DNA of 64,000 bases from Providencia stuartii. Its GTDB lineage: Bacteria > Pseudomonadota > Gammaproteobacteria > Enterobacterales > Enterobacteriaceae. Positions 37,006 through 45,403 of the stretch are shown here, in pieces; position 1 is the stretch's first letter; each line of letters starts with the position of its first letter. A program made the position numbers and the translations under genes. The notes below the pieces were generated by a model. It worked only from the letters and a program-made list of their open reading frames with translations. It ran no database searches and was not told the origin of the DNA. Location: the NCBI GenBank assembly GCA_900455155.1, contig UGUC01000002.1:992001-1056000 (forward strand), in the 5' to 3' direction.

Positions 37006-37582
37006 AAATAGGATGCTTCTGTTTTATCTTATTCTAAATTTTAAAGTGTTTTATTAAACGCTACGGATGCGTTATTTAAATTGTGTTTTGCTAGAAAATT
37101 ATGTATAACCGGTTGCTTTAACGCGGAATTGGCGAATAAAAAAGGAATTAACACTGACTTTTTGGATTAACAGCATAAAACCCAGTTAATGTCATGAATT
37201 TTATGCTGTTTTATTATGATTTGATACTTTGTGAAATAATATAAGGCTAAAGCGCAGGCTTACACATTAAACCTAAATTTGTGGTTTATTAGTTTGATTT
37301 GTAATGATTTAATTTTAAATTATTTATTTTGTACTCAGCGGTGTACTCATTTAGAACAAGGTGTCTGCGAAAATAGTACTTATAAGATTATCAAAGTAAA
37401 ATTACATCAGTATAAAACACTAATCTATTGCATAGAGTATAACATAATCTGACAGGCAGTTTGGTGCCAAAAGCAGTCATTGCTAACACTCGTTTTAGTC
37501 AATATTCGTTGACCATTTCACAGTCAGCCTTTTTATGATATAAGTTTATAGAGACTGCCATTAGCAATCAAAAGGATGTTGT
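37006..37582. other. Gap holding the left attachment repeat
   Basis: About 575 bases with no gene. It contains the left copy of the 101-bp repeat (37172-37272) and then an AT-rich leader of the DUF3800 gene. Confidence 0.6.
37172..37272. repeat. Left attachment-site repeat of the integrated element
   Basis: Identical to 54715-54815 except at one position (G at 37191, A at 54734). It includes the hairpin AGCATAAAA...TTTTATGCT and the last four codons (FNV and stop) of ychF, displaced from that gene. Similarity ends sharply on both sides. Confidence 0.88.
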
Positions 37583-38806
37583 ATGTTATTACCCAATAGG
37601 CTTCAAAATAAAAAATATACCTTCTATTATGATGAATCTAACAACGTGAGAAAATTAGCTTTATCAGATAAAATTGACGGATATAACATTGAACATGATG
37701 AAGATAAATATTCAAGTTTCAACTTTGTTTTAGGTGGCGTGGCACACTTAAATAACTCATCTACAGCTGATTTCGATGCGCTTAAAAAATCCATTATGCT
37801 TCAACCTACAGCGAAAGAGATCAAGAGGGACCATGTAGCAACTGGCGACTTCATCTTTATGCTTAACTCTCGCAAGCTTAAAGAGCTTTTTAAATGGCTG
37901 CTACAAAGCGATCTCTATGTTCAATATTTTAATCTCAATATGGAATACTGGGCTTACCTTGATATTATTGAAGACTGCGTTCTATTCTGTCTTGAAAAGA
38001 ATCTTCTTAGATTTAATTCTATGGAGCATTGTCGGTTTTACCAAGATATCCACAAAGATGAATTGTATAAAGTAGTTTCTTCTAATAGAGAGAAGTTCAT
38101 AAGGTTCTTGAAATCCTATGATTATCCATATTTTACAGGAAAAGAAAAAAACTTTCTTAAAGAGCTACATGGCATAGTTTTTGACCACTACAGCACCCTT
38201 ATTTATAAACCTCTTGCTACACAAGACGAAAAACTACACATGGATAGCCTTAGGGAACTACTTGAAATGTGTATTGAAAACGAAATGGATGATTTCACTC
38301 TTACCACAGACTTCAGATTTGAATCTAAAGAAGAGAAGCCTAAAGCCAGTGAAGATGGCGATCTAGATGATAGTGGTGATAACTACTTAGTGGATGCTTT
38401 TGCTATCTTCTATCGATATCGTGGCATGGAGTTTCCTGACAGTAAGCACATTTTTGATGTTGAAGAAGTTGTAAAAGAGAGCTTTGAGTCTTCGCTCCAG
38501 CATGATGATGAATTGGTAAAGCTTGACTATCAGTTTGATGTTTCGCACGATAATTTATTTATTCAAGTGAGTGATGTTGTTGCTGGAGTTTTCCAGAAAT
38601 ACTTTGCCTATTTGAATGCTAATCGCATAGAAGACATAAAAAACGTTCGCGACAACCTCAACCCAATACAAAAAGCTAACCTTGCGCTTTTTAGAGAACT
38701 TATTAACAAGTCAGATAGTGAAAATAAACAGCTTTTGTTTTATGTAATGTCTATGAGTGAGCATGAAAAACATTATGAATTTACATTTGCTGAGCCTGTA
38801 ATTTGA
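37583..38806 (+). CDS. DUF3800-type protein, 407 residues
   Basis: A soluble 407-residue protein. YTFYYDESNNVRKL near the N-terminus and IQVSDVVAGVFQKYF near the C-terminus are the paired signatures of DUF3800 (YxDESG and QxADxVAG), a fold predicted to be RNase H-like. It is longer than most members because of an acidic insertion (SEDGDLDDSGDN). No partner gene is adjacent. It is the first gene inside the integrated element, next to the left repeat, a typical place for cargo. A defence role is plausible but unproven. Confidence 0.72.
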   Translation: MLLPNRLQNKKYTFYYDESNNVRKLALSDKIDGYNIEHDEDKYSSFNFVLGGVAHLNNSSTADFDALKKSIMLQPTAKEIKRDHVATGDFIFMLNSRKLKELFKWLLQSDLYVQYFNLNMEYWAYLDIIEDCVLFCLEKNLLRFNSMEHCRFYQDIHKDELYKVVSSNREKFIRFLKSYDYPYFTGKEKNFLKELHGIVFDHYSTLIYKPLATQDEKLHMDSLRELLEMCIENEMDDFTLTTDFRFESKEEKPKASEDGDLDDSGDNYLVDAFAIFYRYRGMEFPDSKHIFDVEEVVKESFESSLQHDDELVKLDYQFDVSHDNLFIQVSDVVAGVFQKYFAYLNANRIEDIKNVRDNLNPIQKANLALFRELINKSDSENKQLLFYVMSMSEHEKHYEFTFAEPVI

Positions 38807-38898
38807 TATTTCGTATTTCCGCTCCTCGCTCAAACCAGACTGTCAGATTTAATTGTGCTAACAGGTTAACTGTTAGCACAATTCTGAATAATGTGAGG

Positions 38899-39698
38899 CT
38901 AAATTTGGCTTTTCCAATAAATCAAATACCGTAAATAATCCCCGCCATCCTCTTGCAGCCCATGCACCAACGGTTTCATGCTTTTATGGGGTAAGTCAGG
39001 CCACTCACCAATTCCTCTTGTTTGATGAATGTTTTCCTCACTTAGGCTTTTCCCATCCTGCTTCATTCGGTATCCATAAACCTTGCCATTCTTCTTGTGC
39101 TATTCGAGGTAGCTTCCAACAGGGCTGATTGCTGATGCGTCCATGTTGCCGTAGCACATCCAGCGGGGTTTCAGGGCGTAATGTGGCTAGAAAACGGTAA
39201 GAACTGGCGTTGTTGCGGAGGGGATCCTGATAAATGTCATCGCTGTCAGTATCAGTCAGGTATTCAAAGGGGGAAACAGATTTCAAGATATTGGCTGTAC
39301 CGCCCTCAATTTCGATTTCTTCGACCCCAGACCACAATACGCTGCCAGACGATAGCTTGAATCAAACAACGGTATTCTAGGGATTGTGTATCCAGTGGTG
39401 GTTCAGTGAATAACGGTGTTTGTACCGTCTCAATAGGCGCAGTAAAGGCCGATGCATCAAAAGAGCCGTAGTGAGTTGGGTATCCCAACACTTCACGATA
39501 ATCATACTGATTTAACGGGGTGATAACACCGAGATACTCAAGTTGATTAATGATCCGTTCAGCACGATGAAATCCTATCCGAAAATGGTGCTGTAAACGT
39601 CTCGGTGACGCTCTGTTAATGAGAATGACATAATCAATGGCTTTAGCTGTCAATGGGTCATAGCTGCTGTCTAACGTGTTGTGGTGAGATAACTGCAT
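38899..39698 (-). pseudogene. FtsK-gamma-like winged-helix protein, two frameshifts
   Basis: The first 130 codons (39698-39306) contain a domain like the gamma winged helix of FtsK: YDPLTAKAIDYVILINRAS followed by LQHHFRIGFHRAERIINQLE. The frame then shifts twice, giving GVEEIEIEGGTANILKSVSP ... GWEKPK (to 39038) and ENIHQTRGIGEWPDLPHKS ... YLIYWKSQI (to 38899). Together about 265 residues. Without the FtsK motor it would be a DNA-binding accessory protein of the element. The shifts could be sequencing errors. Confidence 0.55.
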
Positions 39699-39759
39699 AG
39701 TGCCTCTGAGTCAGTGACGAAAATACAGTTATTAAAATAACAAAAGGTATCAAAAGATA

Positions 39760-40176
39760 CTAATCTAAATCTTCCTGTTTCATTGTGAGCGCATTCTTTA
39801 ATAACGCTTTTCTTTTCTCAACTGACAGTGATTTGTAGATTTCAAGTAAAAGGTTAAGATCTGCACTTTCAGAAGATAGCGTGTTTTGCTTGATGAGCTC
39901 TTTTTCATCCGTGTTTAGGATCACCTTAAATGCATCAATATGATAGAGGTCGCCACGCTTATTAGGGTTCTTCTTGCGAAAGTGGGGATGAAGGGCTGTG
40001 ATTGACTCTAGACGGACTCTAACGCCTTTCGCGGTGGTAGGGATATCCATCTCTTTATATTCAGGGTAACGTGTTGGATCGTCAGCTTTTTCTTTTCCTA
40101 TAGCCGCAAGCTCCCCACTGGTAAACCAGAGCTTGGGCGCATTATCCATTTCAGTTAGTTGTTTTTTATCAGTCAT
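39760..40176 (-). CDS. Putative Mu-type repressor/DNA-binding protein
   Basis: A 138-residue protein with an N-terminal segment LWFTSGELAAIGKEKADDP ... TTAKGVRVRLES that resembles the winged-helix start of Mu-like repressors and transposases (W-x-ExAxxxGxPxT pattern). The C-terminal half is a Leu/Lys-rich helix. It is divergent from a Ner-like gene with a 138-base gap, the same arrangement as c and ner in Mu-like phages, so a repressor role is likely. No Mu transposase genes are present. Confidence 0.58.
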   Translation of the reverse strand: MTDKKQLTEMDNAPKLWFTSGELAAIGKEKADDPTRYPEYKEMDIPTTAKGVRVRLESITALHPHFRKKNPNKRGDLYHIDAFKVILNTDEKELIKQNTLSSESADLNLLLEIYKSLSVEKRKALLKNALTMKQEDLD

Positions 40177-40314
40177 GATTTTTTATAAATCTCATATATA
40201 TCAAAAGGATAAAATAACCGCACTAGAAAGATGTTAAAATCATAAAGATATCTATTAATAATTCCCTTTAATTGGTTTTTAATAGACGAGGAATTAAACA
40301 GTGGAGTTATTACT

Positions 40315-40590
40315 ATGTCTAACCCTGTAGCATCTCAAAAAAAGCCCCGAAAAGGAAGCGCTGCGGATTGGCACCGTGCGGATATTGTGGCGGCTTTGCA
40401 TAAAAAAGGGGTCACACTAGCGCAATTATCTCGTGAGCATGGTCTTTCCTCTCGGACGTTAAATAATGCGCTAGAGAGAGCTTACCCAAGAGCTGAACAG
40501 ATTATTGCGGATGTGATTGGCACGGCTCCTGAAACAATATGGCCGAGTCGTTACATCAACAAGCCACCCTCTAATAATCATGGACGGTAA
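40315..40590 (+). CDS. Ner/Nlp-family winged-helix regulator
   Basis: A 91-residue DNA-binding protein. DWHRADIVAALHKKGVTLAQ followed by LSREHGLSSRTLNNALERAYPRAE, then a P..IWPSRY ending, is the Ner/SfsB (Nlp) signature. Ner proteins are phage Mu-type negative regulators of early transcription. Here it faces a repressor-like gene across a short promoter region. It probably controls expression of the element. Confidence 0.85.
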   Translation: MSNPVASQKKPRKGSAADWHRADIVAALHKKGVTLAQLSREHGLSSRTLNNALERAYPRAEQIIADVIGTAPETIWPSRYINKPPSNNHGR

Positions 40591-40697
40591 TTGAAATAGC
40601 CTAAATATTTACCCTTGCCTATCGGTAAGGTATTGCACCCATTCTAGCGTCAACACCATGGAAAAAAACCTTAATTCATTTAATTGAAGGAACAGTT

Positions 40698-41039
40698 ATG
40701 TCTATCAAAAATAAATTGCAAAAAATCCGAGAAGAAAACGAAGCGAAAGGATTAAATGATCCGGCTTTATTTAAACAGCGTTTGTTAAGCGGTGGTTTTG
40801 GATTAGCAAAAACCTTTTGGCTATTTTGGTTTTTACCGATTTTATTCTTAAATATCGTTGAATTTTTTATTACTAAAAAGGTGACATTGAATAAAGTGGA
40901 AGCATTGATTCTCATTTGGGATGTTTGCTGTTTTTACTTTATCGTGAAAATACCGAATCGTCGTGCTTGGTATTACGTGGCGTTGGTTGTGATTGCACTC
41001 GATATATTAGCAGGAATAACCGTGAATTTTCTGCTGTAA
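40698..41039 (+). CDS. Small membrane protein, 113 residues
   Basis: A small integral membrane protein with a charged N-terminus and three hydrophobic helices (TFWLFWFLPILFLNIVEFFI; ALILIWDVCCFYFIV; YYVALVVIALDILAGI). A GGAAC ribosome site lies upstream. Family unknown. It is followed 9 bases later by a lipoprotein gene in the same direction, so the two probably form an operon. Confidence 0.6.
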   Translation: MSIKNKLQKIREENEAKGLNDPALFKQRLLSGGFGLAKTFWLFWFLPILFLNIVEFFITKKVTLNKVEALILIWDVCCFYFIVKIPNRRAWYYVALVVIALDILAGITVNFLL

Positions 41040-41048
41040 GGTGACAAT

Positions 41049-41411
41049 GTGAAAATGAAACTGAACCAGTGGATGAAATCAAGCATATTAACGGCGATGG
41101 TTGGTTTAACAGGATGTAATGAGAGTACCGTTAATTGTAATAGTGATGGTGCAAAAGCATTAGCGTTACAAGTGGTCAATCAACATGTCGGTTGGGCGAT
41201 GTATGAGCAGCTTGAGAATGTGCGAACGCAACGTCAAAATGCAGAACGAGGCGTTTATCTCTGTGCTGCCGAAGCAACGGGAAAAGCGGGTTCTGTCACG
41301 GTAATTTATTCCGTGCAGCTCACTGATGATAAAAAAAAGTTTTGTAAGTTACGTTACTCAACGGTTAATCGCTATGCCAGCCTATTATTAGGTTGGCATT
41401 TTATCATTTGA
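41049..41411 (+). CDS. Small lipoprotein, 120 residues, 3' end uncertain
   Basis: Starts GTG at 41049 (or ATG at 41055) with lipobox GLTGC (Cys23). The body has a conserved-looking AALALQVVNQH-type segment (KALALQVVNQHVGW) and a beta-rich end (SVTVIYSVQLTDDKKK). The last 20 residues are doubtful: they run through a strong hairpin (41374-41399), and a change in the eight-A run at 41331-41338 would give an earlier stop. Function unknown; operon partner of the preceding membrane protein. Confidence 0.58.
   Translation: MKMKLNQWMKSSILTAMVGLTGCNESTVNCNSDGAKALALQVVNQHVGWAMYEQLENVRTQRQNAERGVYLCAAEATGKAGSVTVIYSVQLTDDKKKFCKLRYSTVNRYASLLLGWHFII
41374..41402 (+). terminator. Terminator at the end of the lipoprotein gene
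   Basis: ATGCCAGCCTA pairs with TAGGTTGGCAT (one mismatch) around a 4-base loop and is followed by TTTATC. It overlaps the last codons of the lipoprotein ORF as read, which argues that the true stop is earlier. Confidence 0.65.
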
Positions 41412-41650
41412 CGTTTCTATTCTTTCATTCACTTTCCACGTCAATATTCCCCCGCCATAAATAAAAATTACGGTAGATATATCAAAATAGCAATGATGGC
41501 TAAATGTATGTAACTACCTGATTATTAATAATAAATAACTTTACTTTGCTAGTGGTTATGGTAAAATATTAGCATGGCACTATACCCATATATGATTGGG
41601 TTGTGCTTAACAGTTTATTTCCACTTTTTTATTTAAAGGCCACACTTTAT

Positions 41651-42063
41651 ATGACTATTCATCAGTCAGGGCTACGCTTGCCTATCGCACAAGCTTTTTA
41701 GCCAAATTATTATTACATGAACTGGATAATTCAGTGATTAACTCAGCGATTGATTTAACCACTGTTCGGAGCGGTTACCTTAAATTTTCGAGACCCATTG
41801 TATAGTGCTGAAACAGGGAGGTTTCCATCCTGTCGAAATACGTTTGTTACGGCTGCATGAGCAATGGCAGTTTGATTATGTGACAGATTTTTCATACATG
41901 GGAAGCTATTATCCTGAGCTTGAAAAGGAACTCGATGTTTGTTGGTCGCAGGGTTATGTTTATCATTTTATGATGGGGGATATTGATGAAGAAGAGGGCG
42001 GAGCACTGGTTTGAACTGTGGCAACGTAATTTTATTCAATACCACAAAATGAAATGTTTATGA
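41651..42063 (+). pseudogene. DUF2787-family gene, frameshifted
   Basis: Frames joined give MTIHQSGLRLPIAQAF ... LLLHELDNSVINSAIDL, then AETGGFHPVEIRLLRLHE, then YVTDFSYMGSYYPELEKELD and FELWQRNFIQYHKMKCL. The GGFHPVEIRL...YVTDFSYxG pattern is that of DUF2787 proteins, small proteins common in integrative elements of gammaproteobacteria. At least three lesions are present: an early TAG, a shift near 41800, and an extra G near 42009. Function of the family is unknown. Confidence 0.6.
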
Positions 42064-42162
42064 AGTCAGTATTCAGTGGGAAACCCACTAATTAATTAAA
42101 AAAATAATACCAGCGCTGGTGATTCCATTAAGTACAGTACAATCAATAGAAGGTTTGAGTTG

Positions 42163-42685
42163 ATGTTGATACCGTCCAAGCAAGGGGATTTAGATTGCCT
42201 CTGTGGGGATTTACAGTCTGGTGAATATGAGTACATGGTTCTATGGGCGACCGCATTAAGCCCCGCCCGTTATTTAATTATCTTTTGCGTGAATACAGCG
42301 AATACTGGTCACTGTACAAGTGTTTAACCCAAGGTATTGATATTCCTGAAATGGATTACTTGATTAAGCGCCTAACCTCAAAATACCCATCACAAGCCCT
42401 CTACACGTCACCACGCCATTTCGTTACAAAGATGGACTTACCACACAAAAAATACTGTCTACTTGTCAGGCGTTCTTAGACGCACATACAACGTCACGTC
42501 GGCTTATTCTTCTGGGTGATCAGTGGCATTGGTCGCTGGTGGAGCGTATGGATAGTGACTATCTCTATTTCTTTGATAGCCACCAGCAAGAGCGAGTAAG
42601 CCGCACCCGTTATGGATTACGAGGTAACAAGGTACGGCGGTTGTATAGTGAATCAATATATTGGGTTGAAATCAAAAGTATTTAA
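42163..42685 (+). pseudogene. Papain-like-fold cysteine peptidase-like gene, frameshifted
   Basis: Reading across three shifts gives MLIPSKQGDLDCLCGVYSLV at the start, FNYLLREYSEYWSLYKCLTQ, then LILLGDQWHWSLVERMDSD and LYFFDSHQQERVSRTRYGLR to the end. DCLCGVYSL (Cys), QWHWSLV (His) and FFDSHQ (Asp) are placed as in C39/papain-like peptidases or transferases. I infer a ~173-residue product. As read it is broken near 42205, 42245 and 42390. It is an accessory gene of the element; its target is unknown. Confidence 0.5.
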
Positions 42686-42694
42686 GGTATGTGC

Positions 42695-43321
42695 TTATTC
42701 CCACTCTTTTTCCCATTCGCAGTCCTCGTTTAAAGAATTAATGTATTTATTGATTCTTTTTCTGCTAAGAATGGCTTGAATATCCTTAGGTTCCCAGTCT
42801 TTACCTGCTTGAAGTGAAGTTTTATTCTTGTAATAGTCGGATACGTAGTCGGCTATTGATTCAGTATATGGAACTCTACGTTTAGCATTGTTAAATACTT
42901 TTGCAATACATTCATGATCACCATCAGACCCTATAGGAGGGTTATTTTTAAAGTAAGTTGCCATTTGGTGATATTTGGATAGTGTCAGTCCCTCAATTGT
43001 TTTTGGTACCGTCAAACTTAGTGGTGAGTGTTCTTTTTTTGGGATATTCTCTTCTGTTCCATAGCATTTGTTAATGCAAAAATCTATTAACTCACTCAAA
43101 TATTCCGTAACTATTTCCTTTTCATCGAAGTCCTCACCGAATCTACTTTCACTAATTTTTGCGAGTTTTTTTAGACTATCATGACTTAGATATACTTTTT
43201 TTAGTGAAAGTCCAACGCTCGCCATAAATGTATTTCGATCTAAATGGGATTTAGCGCTTGGGCTATTAGTATCGTTCTGGTTAACCTTTTGAGTTAATGC
43301 TTCTTTTTTCATTTTTGCCAT
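42695..43321 (-). CDS. Hypothetical protein under a palindromic operator array
   Basis: A 208-residue soluble, Lys-rich protein that I do not recognise. It contains AKISESRFGEDFDEKEIVTEYLSE-type helical text and ends NEDCEWEKEWE. The fold could be a ribbon-helix-helix-like or other small DNA-binding type (VYLSHDSLKKLAKISE), but no clear motif is present. Its start is 54 bases from an array of four TTGAGnCTCAA palindromes, so it may be controlled by, or be, the protein that binds them. Confidence 0.58.
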   Translation of the reverse strand: MAKMKKEALTQKVNQNDTNSPSAKSHLDRNTFMASVGLSLKKVYLSHDSLKKLAKISESRFGEDFDEKEIVTEYLSELIDFCINKCYGTEENIPKKEHSPLSLTVPKTIEGLTLSKYHQMATYFKNNPPIGSDGDHECIAKVFNNAKRRVPYTESIADYVSDYYKNKTSLQAGKDWEPKDIQAILSRKRINKYINSLNEDCEWEKEWE

Positions 43322-43374
43322 TGGTAGCCTTTAAATATGTGATTACTATTTTGATGGTCATTGTAACCGAATAG

Positions 43375-43495
43375 TTGAGTCTCAAACTATTTTTATTGAG
43401 TCTCAATGTTAATATTCAATCTTAACAAATAGTTACGTGATATTTAAGTTTTATTCTTATTGAGACTCAATCTATTTAATATGGTTGAGTCTCAA
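43375..43495. promoter_or_regulatory. Array of four TTGAGnCTCAA palindromes
   Basis: Copies lie at 43375-43385 (centre T), 43396-43406 (T), 43460-43470 (A, i.e. the reverse orientation) and 43485-43495 (T). Each is a perfect 5+1+5 palindrome. The first two are 21 bases apart and the last two 25. The array is in the promoter region shared by the 208-residue protein gene (minus) and alpA (plus). This is typical of a multi-site operator or an iteron-like site. Confidence 0.75.
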
Positions 43496-43636
43496 TTTGC
43501 CATGAAAAAATAAAATATTTTTCTCATTTAATATCAATTTGTTACGCGATTTTGTGGTTTTTTTTAGTGTTTCGACGTTAAGCTGATTGGTCAACTTGTA
43601 AAGGAACAGCTCCTTAACTATTTGGAGTTATGTCCT

Positions 43637-43834
43637 ATGAAACACGAACACTTTTTAACTATTAAAGACGTTTTAGCAATCACGAAGGTTTCACGCGCGA
43701 CCTTATACCGTTGGATAAAGGCAGGCGATTTTCCTGCGCAATATTCATTGACTGCATCTGGACGCTCGGTTCGTTGGAAAGCGAGCGAAATAGTTCAATG
43801 GTGTGAAAAATGCGTAAAAAAGGAGGGGCAATAA
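43637..43834 (+). CDS. AlpA-family regulator
   Basis: A 65-residue MerR-like winged helix protein: FLTIKDVLAITKVSRATLYR, WIKAGDFPAQ, and a SVRWKASEIVQWCE recognition end. AlpA-type proteins regulate excision and integrase expression in P4-like elements. ATG at 43637 is preferred over an earlier in-frame TTG, giving the usual family start. It is followed by the replication initiator gene in the same direction. Confidence 0.88.
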   Translation: MKHEHFLTIKDVLAITKVSRATLYRWIKAGDFPAQYSLTASGRSVRWKASEIVQWCEKCVKKEGQ

Positions 43835-43918
43835 TTATGTGGTTCTATAAGCCTGTTATAACCCCTTTATATGATGATATACAGAGTAATAGTGAACAAG
43901 TGAGTAATGGAGGTAGCT

Positions 43919-45028
43919 ATGTCTATCTCTAAAGAGAAGCTTGATAATTTGAAAAAATCAATTGCTATTCCTCATGAATTAGGTCATTACGAAATGATGC
44001 ATAGAATAGATAAAATTAGCATTGTAGGAGATCTTGAAACTGATGATATCAAGGAGTTTTTCGATAGACTAAATAAGATGAAAGGTAATCCTATTTATTC
44101 AATTGAAAGAAAGAAAGTGACAGATGAGAATATGAGTAAACTCTATCAATACCAAATTGAAGTGAGGAATAAAACTAACTCTGAGCAAATGGTCATTATT
44201 CACTATATGCCGACTGAAATTGATTTCAAGAAAACAGATAAATATCAAGGAAGAGGTGCTGTTAGATTTGAATTTAGTCCTCAACACTTTTCTTTCGATG
44301 ATATTAATAAATTAGTGCTTTATTTAGGGAATAAGAAGCGCCTAGATAATTATCTGTATAAAATATTGAAAAGCGCATGGGTGACTCGCATTGATTATGC
44401 TTTAGACATATATGATATGCGTCTCTCAGACTATCATATTGGTTTTAAGGGAGCATGTTGTGGCGAACGTTACTCAAGTGAAGGCGAGTTTCAAGGGGCA
44501 ACGGCTTGGTAGCAATAAATCAGAGTATCACGCCTCTTGCTATGAGAAGCTGGATGTTGGTGATGACTTTAGACACTTTACATGATAAAGATCTACAACT
44601 GATAATCACTAATTGGCGCGAAATACAGGATTACCGCCGCTTCCTACGCTTAGAAGTTCGTTATAAAACCGAGATGTAAAGCGCTATTATTACGAGATAT
44701 TCGCAATCTTCACAATTTGCTGGAACGTATTGGGTTCTATAAAAAGCCATTGCGCACCAAAAAAGGGGATTTAGATTGGGAGTCGCTACTGTCGGGCATG
44801 ACATTACCTGAGTTACGCGATTATGTGAAGGAAACCTACCCAAATGAGGTTAAAAAAATCTTTAAACGTCTAGACAATAGATTGAAAAGCAATCAATTTG
44901 ATCTTTTCGATAAAGATGAAATTTGGTGCGACTTTCATTTATTGGTTGAGAAGCTCGGCATTCTCGGAGTTCCAGCTCTTTGGCAGAAGAGTTTACGTGA
45001 AAAGTGGGCTCTCAAACACGGGTATTAA
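43919..45028 (+). pseudogene. Rolling-circle-type replication initiator (Rep_trans-like), frameshifted
   Basis: The first part (to 44512) has FEFSPQHFSFDD and WVTRIDYALDIYDMRLSDY, matching replication initiators of the Rep_trans/RstA type of plasmids and filamentous phages. The frame is lost at GATAW near 44510 and resumes as LGSNKSEYHASCYEKL, then LRLEVRYK, then LLRDIRNLHNLLERIGFYKK to the stop at 45028. The usual length of about 360 residues is recovered after two or three corrections. ATG at 43919 follows a GGAGGT ribosome site. It would nick an origin and start replication of the excised element. Confidence 0.68.
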
Positions 45029-45403
45029 TAACCCGCATTTAGGGTGATGGTGTTTGGGTCGCTGCGGCAGTATAGTGTGGCGGCTCAACATATAACAATA
45101 TTATGAATATATATCAATGCTGGTTACCAGCATAACAGCAAGTTTAGCAAGCATCATAAGCATAATGTGTATGAATAATAACGCTATCTATATATGGCTA
45201 TAGTATGGGGGATATTGGGATTAGCTATTTTCGCCTAGACCGCGAGTTGTTGGTCTTAACTGATCGCTTTGAGGTAGCTGGCACGGGTATTTGACGCTTT
45301 CTCGGTTTTTCTAATCATCTACTAAAAAATGGGGGGTAGCGGTAACCCCATTAAAAATGCATTTGCGTAATTCAATTTACTATTAACAACATGGTAAATT
45401 GAA
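45029..45403. other. Gap between the two replication-like genes
   Basis: About 375 bases, no gene. This is a likely place for an origin of replication, but no nick-site hairpin or iterons were recognised. Confidence 0.4.

Noticed and set aside
43375..43495. CRISPR-like repeat array
   Set aside because: Units are 11-bp palindromes with irregular short gaps, too short for CRISPR repeats; no cas genes are present.
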